DNA of 61,329 nucleotides from Planctomycetota bacterium (GTDB taxonomy: Bacteria > Planctomycetota > Planctomycetia > Pirellulales > Pirellulaceae). The position numbers and the translations under genes were made by a program. Below, in pieces: positions 8,535 through 19,441 of the stretch. Every line of letters begins with the position of its first letter. Within the stretch, counting starts at the first letter, position 1. The DNA lies in assembly GCA_026692845.1 (NCBI GenBank), contig JAPLNM010000039.1:1-61329 (forward strand). Reading direction: 5' to 3'. The notes under the pieces are model-generated. The model did not search any database, had not been told where the DNA came from, and was given only the letters and a program-made list of their open reading frames with translations.

Positions 8535-9824
8535 CTAAGCCTTAAGAACTCGCGCCGAGCAACTCAATCCATGCATGGCATTGCGTGTATCGATAATCAA
8601 GTGCGCCCATTCCCCGAGTTCGCTGTAATTCAAGCTTCGATGGGCAGTCGCTATCAAAACTGCATCAAATCCTGAAACTGTACTTCTGTCCCAACGAATG
8701 CACTTGGTCCCCGCCCAATGGCCATGCTCGCGACTCGGTCGGATCACGGGGATATAGGGGTCATAATATGCAACCTCACACCCCTTGGACTTCATCTTGT
8801 CAAGAAGCATATAACCGGGCGACTCGCGATCGTCATCGACGTTGGCTTTGTAGGCCAAACCAACAAGCAACACTTTGCTGCCTCGCAGCGGTTTGCCCGC
8901 ATCGTTCAACGCATCGGATAAACGATGGATGACGTAGTCGGGCATCGCCGTGTTGACCTCGCCGGCCAATTCAATAAAACGTGTCGACAACCCGTACTCG
9001 CGAGCCTTCCACGTCAAATAGAACGGATCGATCGGGATGCAGTGCCCCCCGAGCCCCGGGCCGGGGTAAAAGGCCATGAACCCAAACGGCTTGGTCTTGG
9101 CCGCCTCGATCACCTCCCAAACATCGATCCCCATCGCGTCGTAGACGACTTTCAACTCATTGACCAGGGCGATGTTTACCCCTCGGAAGATGTTCTCAAG
9201 CAACTTGGTCGCCTCGGCAGCCCGGCAACTCGAGACAGGCACGACCGTGTTGAGAGCGGCACTGTAGAGCTCCGTTGCTCGCTTGAGGCACTCAGGGGTC
9301 AATCCCCCGACGACCTTAGGGATTTTGGCAACCACACTGTCTGGGTTCCCCGGATCCTCTCGTTCGGGCGAGAAGGCTAGGTGGAAATCGGTTCCGGCCT
9401 TGAGTCCCGAGCCCTCTTCGAGCACCTTTCGCAAATCCTCGTCGGTTGTCCCAGGATAGGTTGTCGACTCGAGAACCACCAACACTCCCTTGCGAAGGTG
9501 CGGCGCGATGGCCTTGCCCGTCGCGATGATGTACGAAATGTCAGGCTCTCGGTTCTTATTCAGCGGTGTAGGAACGCAGATGATGACTGCACCGCATTTG
9601 CTGACCTCGGAAAACTCACAACTGGCGCGGAATCGACCCGAGGTGACCTCCTGTGCCACGCTTGCCGCTGGAATGTGATGGATGAAGCTTTCCCCCCGGT
9701 TGAGCTTATCTACCTTTGCTCGGTCGATGTCCAAGCCGATGATAGAAATGCCTTTACGACAAAACTGGAGGCTCAAGGGAAGCCCAACGTATCCGAGACC
9801 AACAATTGCTATAGGATTTTCCAT
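8535..9824 (-). CDS. nucleotide-sugar dehydrogenase (UDP-N-acetyl-hexosamine 6-dehydrogenase type)
   Basis: A 429-residue NAD-dependent UDP-sugar 6-dehydrogenase that oxidises the C6 hydroxyl to a carboxylate, giving a uronic acid precursor. The NAD site IAIVGLGYVGLPLS is at the very N-terminus. The central domain has NIFRGVNIALVNELK, and the catalytic cysteine is in GPGLGGHCIPIDPFYL (about residue 262). The C-terminal UDP-binding domain has LLVGLAYKANVDDDRESPG. The motif set fits WbpA/TviB-like enzymes acting on UDP-GlcNAc or UDP-ManNAc better than UDP-glucose dehydrogenase. The ATG at 9824 is preferred to a TTG two codons upstream. It is the first gene of the polysaccharide operon, and a start at the leader region upstream is likely. 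Confidence 0.9.
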   Translation of the reverse strand: MENPIAIVGLGYVGLPLSLQFCRKGISIIGLDIDRAKVDKLNRGESFIHHIPAASVAQEVTSGRFRASCEFSEVSKCGAVIICVPTPLNKNREPDISYIIATGKAIAPHLRKGVLVVLESTTYPGTTDEDLRKVLEEGSGLKAGTDFHLAFSPEREDPGNPDSVVAKIPKVVGGLTPECLKRATELYSAALNTVVPVSSCRAAEATKLLENIFRGVNIALVNELKVVYDAMGIDVWEVIEAAKTKPFGFMAFYPGPGLGGHCIPIDPFYLTWKAREYGLSTRFIELAGEVNTAMPDYVIHRLSDALNDAGKPLRGSKVLLVGLAYKANVDDDRESPGYMLLDKMKSKGCEVAYYDPYIPVIRPSREHGHWAGTKCIRWDRSTVSGFDAVLIATAHRSLNYSELGEWAHLIIDTRNAMHGLSCSARVLKA

Positions 9825-10304
9825 GATCAATTCTTTTTGTTCCGGACGTCGAAGGAACGATTCCGAGGTCTAAAGCTTCGCTATGGTCGGTGACACCGAC
9901 TCGACCTGCACGAAAAACAAATGATGGGTTTCGACAGAAAACGATGTCCCCACAACCCATCGGATCGGGTTTCAAAGAGTTACCCCATCTGATGGGATAG
10001 TTTACACTAGGAAGCGAAATCTGGAAGAGAAAAAAAGGATTTTGAATCCGCAGGGTGTTTCGGCGAGTTCGATTCAATTCCGGGATGCTCGGCCATCCTC
10101 TAGCCCAGTCAGCACTCGCTCGCCGAATCCCAGCGATCGTCGGCAATGACCTAGTGCGAGGGGATGACAATCAAACAAGTGGTTGGATTCGCAAGGGGGG
10201 CTTAGTACGAGGAAATCCGACGCGATTCACGATCTAGGAAGTCCGGCTCAATTTAACAACGATTGCCTAGCCGATCTGAAGGCTCCATGCAATCTTCGCT
10301 GGGT
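9825..10304. other. leader/intergenic region upstream of the polysaccharide operon
   Basis: About 480 bases between the first gene of the polysaccharide operon and the terminator of the PEP-CTERM gene, both on the minus strand. No coding frame here looks real. It should contain the operon promoter and a long 5' leader, but no promoter box is clear enough to call. Confidence 0.5.
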
Positions 10305-10338
10305 AAATAAAAAAACCCAGTTTTGCAACTGGGCTTTA
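10305..10338 (-). terminator. Rho-independent terminator of the PEP-CTERM gene
   Basis: On the minus strand a perfect stem GCCCAGTT / AACTGGG with a short GCAA-type loop is followed by seven T residues. It lies about 40 bases after the stop of the PEP-CTERM gene, exactly where its terminator is expected. Confidence 0.85.
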
Positions 10339-10347
10339 AGTAAACAT

Positions 10348-10369
10348 CTCAACTCCGATTGGAGTTGAG
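10348..10369. repeat. 9-bp perfect hairpin directly ahead of the terminator
   Basis: Arms CTCAACTCC and GGAGTTGAG flank a GATT loop. The hairpin lies between the PEP-CTERM stop codon and the T-tailed terminator, so the mRNA would end in two consecutive stems, which may protect its 3' end. Confidence 0.7.
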
Positions 10370-10379
10370 TTTGGACAAA

Positions 10380-11000
10380 CTAGGCATTGCGACGAAGACG
10401 TCGGATAGCGAACCCGGCTCCGAGGAGGCCGAAAACGGCCATCGAGGCAGGCTCAGGAACTAGTGCTCCATTGAAATTCACGTTATCCAGGGAGAGCGAT
10501 GTTAAGTTACCGGAGGTGCCTCCGGTGGTAGCTCTCGCCGAAATGAGGCCCTCAAAAGTACTGCCCGCGCCAATTGCGAATTGCGGATTGAAGGTAACGG
10601 TGTAAGCACCAGAACCGGAGGCTTGCGAAACAGTGTAGAGGCTCGAGGAAACTAAAACGTTGTTGAGCTTGAACGTAGGCGTGAAACCGACAGTCCGAGG
10701 CCCGGCGACACCCGCGTCGAAAGTGAAGGTATCCAGCGTAACGCTGTTCGGCGACACGACATTGAATTTGAATGATTCGGACCGCGTAGTTCCGGTACTG
10801 GAAACAGATTGAGTAAGATTAAAAGTAGATGCGGAGGAATTCCAATTTCCCACGGAAGTTTCCGCAGAAATCCCACTCGTCACGACCGACGGATCCTTGG
10901 TGGAGTCCGGATCATTAAAGTTGTACGAAACCAGCAACGCAGCATTTGCACTGCTAACCATCGCAGCCAAAGCGAACATAAGACCAAAAAACTTTACCAT
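10380..11000 (-). CDS. PEP-CTERM sorting-domain protein
   Basis: A 206-residue exported protein. The N-terminus MVKFFGLMFALAAMVSSANA is a signal peptide with a likely ANA cleavage site. The middle is rich in Ser, Thr, Gly and Asn with beta-strand character. The C-terminus has the PEP-CTERM signal: VPEPASMAVFGLLGAGFAI followed by RRLRRNA, i.e. motif, hydrophobic span and basic tail. Such proteins are processed by an exosortase/archaeosortase-type enzyme and are tied to polysaccharide export. The ATG at 11000 has AAGGGG nine bases upstream and is preferred to a TTG eight codons earlier. It lies next to the polysaccharide operon. No exosortase is in this window. Confidence 0.88.
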   Translation of the reverse strand: MVKFFGLMFALAAMVSSANAALLVSYNFNDPDSTKDPSVVTSGISAETSVGNWNSSASTFNLTQSVSSTGTTRSESFKFNVVSPNSVTLDTFTFDAGVAGPRTVGFTPTFKLNNVLVSSSLYTVSQASGSGAYTVTFNPQFAIGAGSTFEGLISARATTGGTSGNLTSLSLDNVNFNGALVPEPASMAVFGLLGAGFAIRRLRRNA

Positions 11001-11706
11001 CGCATACCCCTTTTCCAAAAACAAAAATCGAAACTAACTGTACCGGAATACATTCTCAACGATCCCCACGGAGCGTTTGTGCTACTCAGGTTGATCATCG
11101 AGCCCTTTAGAGCTTGTCCACGGATTCTGTCCGCGAATCCACTTAGATTAACGGATTTGCTAGGTGCTGTCAAATAGGTTAGGCCAATAGCTGGGTGAAT
11201 TTGCACTAAAATTTTCGTGGATGAAGGCGGCTCGACGGTTTTTCGTTCTAAGAACAAGGGTTTTTACCGGTTTTTTCCTAGTTATTGGTCCACGAAGCGC
11301 CCCTCAAATTTTTTTGTATCGGCAAGAATCTTTGAGGCTCTAGACCATAAGTCCCTCAATTTTTTGGAAATTGGAGCCAAATGCAGCTCGAGTCAGCTTT
11401 GACACGGCTAGGTCGATCGAATGCCCCGGTGGCGGTCATTTACATCGATTTTCCCGATTTTCCGGTCGTCCGGAACGCCAAGGCATCGGGAAAACGTTCG
11501 CCTTTGCGATCCCGAGTCTATTCTACAGGCTGACATCCTGCGGAATCGCTTCTCAAGATACGACAAGAGCCAGCGGAATCCGAAAAAATCGACGCGTTTT
11601 GACCAGATGTGTCAATCCCAGAAATGACAATAGCCGGAACAGGCAGCTAATCGGCGCTCTGCCGGTGGATGGTAGCTCGGTTTTCAAAAAGGAACTCGGG
11701 AAAAAA
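11001..11706. other. intergenic region between divergent PEP-CTERM gene and dprA
   Basis: About 700 bases separate the two divergent starts. The dprA frame is open upstream to 11371, but that extension resembles no DprA N-terminus and lacks a start with a ribosome site. The minus-strand frame at 10994-11257 looks like chance. Promoters for both genes must lie here; none is clear enough to place. Confidence 0.5.
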
Positions 11707-12915
11707 ATGGATTCGGAACATTTCCAACGGATGCTCATGGAACTCGATGAGGTGGATTCCCAAGAGGGCGAATCGGCCATTTCAGCCGAATCGCTCGTCG
11801 GTGTGCCCCTTGAGGACCAAGATGCTTTTCTGCGTTTATCGCTGGTTGATGGCGTCGGATATCGGACCATGTGCCGCCTTATCCATCGTTTTGGAACCGC
11901 CTCAAGGGTGCTTAAGGCGACCTTAGGGCAGATTAGCCAAGTCGAAAGGGTCGGTCCGAAGATCGCCACGGCGATTCGCGATGCGGCCTGTGGGCAATAT
12001 GCCACCGAAGTTCTCAAAATCTGCAAAGAGCAGCAGGTAGATCTTCTTTTTCCCGGCGATCCGCGTATACCGAGCCTGCTTAACGAGATCAGTAACCCCC
12101 CGCTTGTGCTGTACCTCCAAGGCGAGTTTCGTCCCGAAGATGCCTTGTGCGTCGGCATGGTCGGCACGCGTCATGCGACGGCTTACGGCCGACTTATGGC
12201 CGAACGACTGACCCGAGGATTGTGCTCCTACGGATGCACGATCGCCAGCGGCTTGGCACGCGGAATCGATGGGATTTGCCATCGTACTGCGCTGGAGTCC
12301 TCGGGCCGGACCATCGCCGTGCTCGGTAGCAGCTTGACAGAAATCTATCCGCCGGAGCACAAGGATTTGGCCAAGAAAATTCGTTCTCAAGGGGCATTGA
12401 TCAGCGAAACGCCGCCTTTGGCCAAACCCAAGCCAGGGGTTTTCCCACAGCGGAATCGAATCATCAGCGGATTGAGCCTCGGGGTCGTCGTCGTCGAGGC
12501 GGCTGAACGCTCCGGATCGCTGATCACCGCCCGCCACGCCGGTGAGCAAGGGCGTGATGTCTTCGCAGTGCCGGGCCAAGCCTGCGCGCCGACGGCGCGA
12601 GGCTCGAATCGTTTGATCCGCGACGGCGCCTTGCTCGTCCAGGACGCCGAGGACATCCTTGAACACCTTGGACCTCTTTCGCAGAGTGCCAAACTGAGCT
12701 CTGGCCAAATCGTCCAACAACCGAAGGAACTGGTGTTGAATGAGATTGAAAAAACGGTCCTCCATTCGATCGATGTTTTGCCGACCGATATCGATCAGGT
12801 TGTGCAACGCACCAACTTGGCCGTCTCGCAGGTGCTAAGCACCTTGAGCGTTCTGGAGCTCAAGTCGGCGATCAAACGCACAGGTGGCCGAAGCTACGCT
12901 CGAAAATGGAGTTAG
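11707..12915 (+). CDS. dprA: DNA-processing protein DprA
   Basis: A 402-residue DprA/Smf protein, which binds incoming single-stranded DNA in natural transformation and loads RecA. Domain order is an N-terminal helix-hairpin-helix region (LVDGVGYRTMCRLIHRFG and VERVGPKIATAI), the Rossmann-like DprA core (VGTRHATAYGRLMAERLT, ASGLARGIDGICHRTAL, then GRTIAVLGSSL and FPQRNRIISGLS), and a C-terminal winged-helix (LPTDIDQVVQRTNLAVSQVL). The core motifs G-T-R-x-A-T-x-Y-G and SGxAxGID are intact. The ATG at 11707 has AAGGAAC about 12 bases upstream, and the coding potential begins there. No other competence gene is nearby. Confidence 0.93.
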   Translation: MDSEHFQRMLMELDEVDSQEGESAISAESLVGVPLEDQDAFLRLSLVDGVGYRTMCRLIHRFGTASRVLKATLGQISQVERVGPKIATAIRDAACGQYATEVLKICKEQQVDLLFPGDPRIPSLLNEISNPPLVLYLQGEFRPEDALCVGMVGTRHATAYGRLMAERLTRGLCSYGCTIASGLARGIDGICHRTALESSGRTIAVLGSSLTEIYPPEHKDLAKKIRSQGALISETPPLAKPKPGVFPQRNRIISGLSLGVVVVEAAERSGSLITARHAGEQGRDVFAVPGQACAPTARGSNRLIRDGALLVQDAEDILEHLGPLSQSAKLSSGQIVQQPKELVLNEIEKTVLHSIDVLPTDIDQVVQRTNLAVSQVLSTLSVLELKSAIKRTGGRSYARKWS

Positions 12916-13024
12916 CCGCGTGGCCGGTGGGAGAAAGAGCTGAAAACCGGAAGACACCGCCGCTTGCGCGTCGGGCGGAGCTATTGGGGACAATGGCTCT
13001 ACCATAGAAGACAACTTTGCGTTT

Positions 13025-14506
<1,482 letters not shown>

Positions 14507-14609
14507 AGCTTCTAAGTCGATAATTCTAAGTCGAGGTTTGAAATCGTCGCAGGCGTAAATATGGCTCTGAAGTATAGCTCTGAAATATAGCTTTGCTTGG
14601 ATTCTAACG

Positions 14610-15719
14610 TCAGAGCGTCCCTCGGAGCTCTTGCTCGCGCTCGATGGCTTGGAATAGGGCTTTGAAGTTCCCTTTGCCAAAACTTTTGGCTCCCTCGCGT
14701 TGAATGATTTCAAAGAACAGCGTAGGTCGGTCTTGAACCGGCTTGGTGAAGATCTGCAGCATGTAGCCTTCGTCGTCGCGGTCGACCAAAATGCCAAGTT
14801 CTGCAAGCTCCTCGATGTCCTCTTTGATCGACCCAATTCGGTCCTTCAAGGTGTCGTAGTAGGTTCGAGGAACACGCAAAAAGGATACGTCATTGTCTCG
14901 GAGGGCTCGGACCGTTTTGATGATGTCGTTGGTCGCTAGGGCGATATGCTGGACACCAGCCCCGCCGTAGAAATCGATGTACTCCTCGATTTGGCTTCGT
15001 CGCTTGCCCGTCGCCGGCTCGTTGATCGGGAACTTGATCCGCCCCCGCCCCCCCTGGACCACCTTGGACATCAACGCCGAATACTCCGTCGAGATATCCT
15101 TGTCGTCAAAGGACACCAGTTGCTCAAAGCCCAGCACCCGGCGATAGAACTCGATCCACTGGTCCATGCGCCCCTCTTCGACGTTGCCGACGATATGGTC
15201 GATCGCTAGCAATCCGGTCGAATGGTAGGTCGCCGGGTTGTATCGCGACGGATCGATCGGGTCGAAACCTGGAGCGAAAGCACCGTGGTAGCGATCCCGA
15301 TTGACAAACGTGTGGGTCGTGTCCCCGTAAGCTTGGATCGTGGCGTACTCGTAAATGCCATAGGAATCCTCGACCGCTTGCGGTTCGACCACTTGGATCG
15401 CACCACGTTCGACGGCCATGCGATAGGCGAGCTGCACATCATCGACCTGCAAGGCGATGTCCGAGACTCCGTCCCCATGCTGGATCAATCGCTTGGAGTC
15501 CGGGTGACTGGCTCTCAAGGGGGACATCATCACAAAGTAAATCCCACCTTGTTTGAGCACATAGCCTGCCTCGTTCTTGACCTTTGTCTCCAGGCCAGCA
15601 TAAGCCACGACGTCAAAGCCGTAGGCGTTGCGATAGAAATAGGCCGATTGTCGAGCATTGCCAACGAAGAATCGCACGTGATCGATCTTGCGTATGGGCA
15701 TATCATCTTTTTGGCGCAT
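14610..15719 (-). CDS. hppD: 4-hydroxyphenylpyruvate dioxygenase
   Basis: A 369-residue non-haem iron dioxygenase that converts 4-hydroxyphenylpyruvate to homogentisate in tyrosine catabolism. It has two vicinal-oxygen-chelate domains. The three iron ligands are visible in the C-terminal half: H175 in LAIDHIVGNV, H258 in GVQHIALATNDI and E337 in TLFFEIIQREG. The closing signature EGAKSFGKGNFKALFQAIE matches HPPD. The start at 15719 has AGGAG seven bases upstream. It lies 24 bases after the acetoacetyl-CoA ligase gene on the same strand, so the two are very likely co-transcribed. That suits the pathway, because homogentisate breakdown ends in fumarate and acetoacetate. Confidence 0.95.
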   Translation of the reverse strand: MRQKDDMPIRKIDHVRFFVGNARQSAYFYRNAYGFDVVAYAGLETKVKNEAGYVLKQGGIYFVMMSPLRASHPDSKRLIQHGDGVSDIALQVDDVQLAYRMAVERGAIQVVEPQAVEDSYGIYEYATIQAYGDTTHTFVNRDRYHGAFAPGFDPIDPSRYNPATYHSTGLLAIDHIVGNVEEGRMDQWIEFYRRVLGFEQLVSFDDKDISTEYSALMSKVVQGGRGRIKFPINEPATGKRRSQIEEYIDFYGGAGVQHIALATNDIIKTVRALRDNDVSFLRVPRTYYDTLKDRIGSIKEDIEELAELGILVDRDDEGYMLQIFTKPVQDRPTLFFEIIQREGAKSFGKGNFKALFQAIEREQELRGTL

Positions 15720-15743
15720 AAAAGGGCTCCTAAGTATTGCTGA

Positions 15744-17885
15744 TCAAGGCTTCCAGTTTTGGAAAAAAACAAGGCATTCGGGGTTTGCGAGCGCCCCGGC
15801 GTTACCAATCGAGATTCCGCCGATCGCATTGCGAACGGCGATTTCCGAGAGTTTACCATTCATGGTTTTGGGCAAGTCATCCACCAGGACGATCCAAGTC
15901 GGAACATGGCGCGGAGAACATTGCTGACGGATCCGCTGCTTGATTCCCGCGATCCATTCCGGGCTTGCCAATGAACCTTGCTGGGAACCCTCCCTGAGCT
16001 TGACAAATAGGGCGATTTTCTCGTCACCATCCTGTTTTTTAGCCGTTGCGACCGATTCGAGAATCTCAGGAAAGACTTCGAGTTGCCTATAAATCTCCGC
16101 CGTCCCGATCCGAACCCCACCTGGGTTCAAGGTCGCGTCGGAGCGGCCGTAAATGATCATCCCGCCGGCTTGGGTTTCTATGGCCCAGTCCCCATGCCAC
16201 CACATCTGCTCATAACGGTCCCAGTACGTGCTTCGATACCGTACATTGCCTGGATCGTTCCAAAACCCTAATGGCATGCTAGGAACCGCATTGGCGCAGA
16301 CCAATTCGCCCGGCACACCGAGTACCTTCGAGCCACGCTCGTCGACAACGCGCACGTCCATTCCAAGTCCCTTCGACTGGATCTGGCCCGAGACGACTGG
16401 GATCGTTGGATTGCCCAGGACGAAACACGAGACAATGTCCGTGCCGCCGGAGATCGAGGCAAGATGCATGTCCTTGCGAACCGAGCGATACAACCAAGAA
16501 AATTGCTCTGGCAAAAGCGGCGAACCGGTCGACATCAAAACCTTAATCGAATCTGTATCCCCATTGGCATTGGGGACAAATGGTTGTTTTTCCAAAGCTG
16601 CATAGTAGCGGGCACTGGCTCCGAAATGCGTGATGCGATGCTCCTGTGCCATCCGCCATAGCACGCCGTGATCAGGGTAAACCGGGGATCCATCGTAGAG
16701 GAAAATCGTGGCGTCGGATGCAAGGGCACTTGCGAGCCAATTCCACATCATCCAACCGGTGGTCGTAAAATAAAACAGACGGTCCTGCTTGTGAATGTCG
16801 CTGTGCAACTGATGCTCTTTGACATGCTGGAGCAACGTTCCGCCAGCCCCATGCACGATGCACTTAGGCGCTCCGGTCGTTCCCGACGAATACAAAATGT
16901 AAAGTGGATGATTGAAGGCAAACCGCTCGAATCGAATCGGATCGCTCGACTCGCTCTTGAGAATATCCTGGTACCACAGCGTCGCGATGCGCGAGGTTCT
17001 CCAAGCTCGATCCGATGCGCCGAAGCCCTCGATGCCGTTGTCGTTTTCAACAATCATCGTCGCTTGCAAACTCTCGAGTCGACGCTCGATCGCAGCGATT
17101 CTTGCCCGCTGATCAAACCGCTTTCCCTGATACTGCGATGCCGTCGCGTGGATCAGGAACTTCGGCAATGTCTGAGCAAACCGATCGATAATCGCATCGT
17201 CGCCAAACTCCGGAGAGCAACACGTCCAGACCGCTCCAATCGCACTGGTCGCCAAGAATGCGACCAATGCCTCGATCGAGTTGGGCATTACCCCCGCGAC
17301 GCAATCCCCGACGCGGACCCCCAAGGAACGCATGCACCGAGCCATCTGGTAGACCCGCTTGGCCAGTTCATCTCGATGGACACTGAGGGTCCGTAGCGTC
17401 TCGTCGATTGCGATCACCGCCGGGCTCGCGATCACCGCCGGGCTCGCGATCAAAGCCCGGCTCGCCTCAGGAACTAGACTCTCGGCCCCCATGGGATCAG
17501 GCTTGAGCAAGTTCTCCGCAAAATTCAAATTGCCCTCGGGGAAAAAACGGCGATCCCAAAGATAAAGCGACGCATGGGTGTCGCTCTTGCCCAAATCCCC
17601 AAGCAACTTGCTGTACTCCCAGACCCTTCTCCAAAAAAGGCCAGAATGCTCGACACTCCATCGGTGAAGTCCATCGATCACCGCGCGATTGCCGAGCGCA
17701 TCGCCGGTAAGCTCAGCGCCAGTCCAAATGCCATCGGCGCGCAGCTCCTGGAGAAAACGGTTCAAATGCGATCGCTCAATCCGATCGGCCGTCGGTCTCC
17801 AAAGCTCCACGCCCCCCAAATCATTGTCGGGCTTGCCCGTAAAGTCGCCCCCCGATTCGATCGGAAATTTGTCTACTGTCACCAC
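15744..17885 (-). CDS. aacS: acetoacetate-CoA ligase (acetoacetyl-CoA synthetase)
   Basis: A 713-residue ANL-superfamily enzyme that activates acetoacetate with ATP and CoA. The N-terminal ACAS-type region (about residues 25-130) is followed by the AMP-binding core: YILYSSGTTGAPKCIVHGAG is the P-loop-like motif and GGTDIVSCFV the A5 region. GDWAIETQAGGMIIYGRSDA precedes the C-terminal subdomain, which ends with the acyl-activating lysine in LPKTMNGKLSEIA. The unusually long N-terminal extension and the motif HGAGGTLLQHVKEHQLHSD set it apart from acetyl-CoA synthetase and fit AacS. An 18-bp unit is repeated three times in frame near residue 150. The gene leads the aacS-hppD unit and is divergent from a thiolase that would split the product. 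Confidence 0.92.
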   Translation of the reverse strand: MVTVDKFPIESGGDFTGKPDNDLGGVELWRPTADRIERSHLNRFLQELRADGIWTGAELTGDALGNRAVIDGLHRWSVEHSGLFWRRVWEYSKLLGDLGKSDTHASLYLWDRRFFPEGNLNFAENLLKPDPMGAESLVPEASRALIASPAVIASPAVIAIDETLRTLSVHRDELAKRVYQMARCMRSLGVRVGDCVAGVMPNSIEALVAFLATSAIGAVWTCCSPEFGDDAIIDRFAQTLPKFLIHATASQYQGKRFDQRARIAAIERRLESLQATMIVENDNGIEGFGASDRAWRTSRIATLWYQDILKSESSDPIRFERFAFNHPLYILYSSGTTGAPKCIVHGAGGTLLQHVKEHQLHSDIHKQDRLFYFTTTGWMMWNWLASALASDATIFLYDGSPVYPDHGVLWRMAQEHRITHFGASARYYAALEKQPFVPNANGDTDSIKVLMSTGSPLLPEQFSWLYRSVRKDMHLASISGGTDIVSCFVLGNPTIPVVSGQIQSKGLGMDVRVVDERGSKVLGVPGELVCANAVPSMPLGFWNDPGNVRYRSTYWDRYEQMWWHGDWAIETQAGGMIIYGRSDATLNPGGVRIGTAEIYRQLEVFPEILESVATAKKQDGDEKIALFVKLREGSQQGSLASPEWIAGIKQRIRQQCSPRHVPTWIVLVDDLPKTMNGKLSEIAVRNAIGGISIGNAGALANPECLVFFQNWKP
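17410..17463. repeat. in-frame 18-bp tandem repeat inside aacS
   Basis: Three copies of an 18-bp unit, two identical and a diverged third, encode (A-L/V-I-A-S/I-P/D)x3 on the minus strand. The insert falls in a linker between the N-terminal region and the AMP-binding core. Confidence 0.85.
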
Positions 17886-18103
17886 CCGATTCCTTATCGC
17901 AAGTCCATTGTGCTCCTACAATAAGTTTAGCTTTTGAAGGTGTTTCGAGAAGGCGCAATGACGGTAAAGTGTCGAGATAGAGTCGGGCTGCCGACGCGGG
18001 AACTCGCGAACAGAACTCGGTGAGGGCTAGGGCCAGTGCTCGAGAAACTGCAGGGCGATCTGGAAACGGCAATTAGGAAACGGCAATCAGGAAACACAGC
18101 GCA

Positions 18104-19285
18104 ATGAGCAGTGACGTATGGATCCTCGGTGCAAGTCGCACTCCCATCGGTCGGTTCCTGGGTGATTTGGCCAATATCCCGGCCCCGCAGTTGGCTGCCG
18201 TGAGCATTCGCCGAACGCTCCAAAGGACCGGTATCGATCCTGCGAGGATCGACGAGTTGTGGGTAGGCAACGTACTTTCTGCTGGGCTTGGCCAAGCGCC
18301 GGCCAAGCAGGCCGCAGTCCAGGGGGGGCTTAGCGACAACGTCGGTTGCACGGTGGTCAGCAAGGTTTGTGGTTCGGGGCTCCAGGCCGTCATTTTGGCC
18401 GTTCGCACACTCCAAAGCGGGGCAGCCGATGCTTGCATCGCCGCTGGCATGGAGAGTATGAGCCAAGCGCCGCATTTGTTCAAAGGCAGTCGCATAGGAA
18501 TCAAATACGGTTCGTTCTCGATGCTCGATGCGATCGAACACGACGGTTTACGCTGCGCCCAAGGGGGCCTAGCGATGGGAACCTATGCCGACCGGCTAGC
18601 TTGCGAGCAGCTAGTGAGCCGCGCTGAACAGGACGCTTGGGCTCTGATGAGCCACCAACGGGCTTTTTCAGCGTCTGAGCAAGGAGCCTTTGAACAAGAG
18701 ATTGCACCGGTGGTTATCGACTCGAAGACGACCATCGTACGCGATTCGTGTCCTCGCCAAGACACCTCTTTGGAAAAACTCGCCAAGCTCAAACCGGCCT
18801 TTGACGCCGAGGGCTCGGTTTCGGCAGGGAATGCTTCAGGACTCGCAGACGGTGCTGCGAGTCTTTTGGTCGTCCGAGATTATCTTCGCCAAACACTGCC
18901 AAGTCAGTCCGCCTTTCGAGTCCTGGCTTGCGCTCAGCATAGCCAAGCGGCGGCCGAACTGTTCACCGCACCGGTTCAAGCGATTGGCAAGGTCTGCCGA
19001 TTTGCAAACCTTTCTCCAGCCGAGGTCGACTTGTTCGAGATCAACGAGGCGTTCGCGTCCCAGACTATTGCTTGCGTGCGTCAATTAGGCATTGCGCCCG
19101 AGCGAATCAATGTCCATGGTGGGGCGATCGCCTTGGGACATCCGATCGGTTGTAGCGGAACCCGAATTCTTGTGACGCTCATGCATGCGATGGAGCGCTA
19201 CGAGAAACGCTTGGGCGTGGCGAGTTTATGCATCGGCGGGGGAGAATCCGTCGCGATATTGATCCAGCAGGCGTTGAAAAAGTAA
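18104..19285 (+). CDS. acetyl-CoA C-acetyltransferase (thiolase)
   Basis: A 393-residue type II thiolase that cleaves acetoacetyl-CoA into two acetyl-CoA, or runs in reverse. The nucleophilic cysteine is C89 in KVCGSGLQAVILA. NEAFAS precedes the catalytic H346 in GGAIALGHPIGCSGTRI, and the second cysteine is C376 in LCIGGGESVAI. The start MSSDVWILGASRTPIGRF is the standard thiolase N-terminus. It is divergent from aacS and hppD with about 218 bases between, which must hold both promoters. The three enzymes together would take acetoacetate from tyrosine breakdown to acetyl-CoA. A role in polyhydroxybutyrate synthesis (PhaA) is possible, but no phaB or phaC is near. Confidence 0.93.
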   Translation: MSSDVWILGASRTPIGRFLGDLANIPAPQLAAVSIRRTLQRTGIDPARIDELWVGNVLSAGLGQAPAKQAAVQGGLSDNVGCTVVSKVCGSGLQAVILAVRTLQSGAADACIAAGMESMSQAPHLFKGSRIGIKYGSFSMLDAIEHDGLRCAQGGLAMGTYADRLACEQLVSRAEQDAWALMSHQRAFSASEQGAFEQEIAPVVIDSKTTIVRDSCPRQDTSLEKLAKLKPAFDAEGSVSAGNASGLADGAASLLVVRDYLRQTLPSQSAFRVLACAQHSQAAAELFTAPVQAIGKVCRFANLSPAEVDLFEINEAFASQTIACVRQLGIAPERINVHGGAIALGHPIGCSGTRILVTLMHAMERYEKRLGVASLCIGGGESVAILIQQALKK

Positions 19286-19307
19286 ACGCTTTTTGAATTC
19301 GTTAGGT

Positions 19308-19340
<33 letters not shown>

Positions 19341-19441
19341 AAAACCGCGCGCCTTCGAGTACGACTACCGCAAAAAGAGGCTATACTATCGTGTTATCCC
19401 GCCTGCCCTACCCGCCAAAATCCCCTCCGGCTTTTCAATCG

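Noticed and set aside
10994-11257. 87-residue minus-strand frame upstream of the PEP-CTERM gene
   Set aside because: No ribosome site and no protein-like pattern; it overlaps the real gene start.
11371-11706. Extension of the dprA frame by 112 codons upstream
   Set aside because: No similarity to DprA N-termini and no ribosome site; the ATG at 11707 fits.
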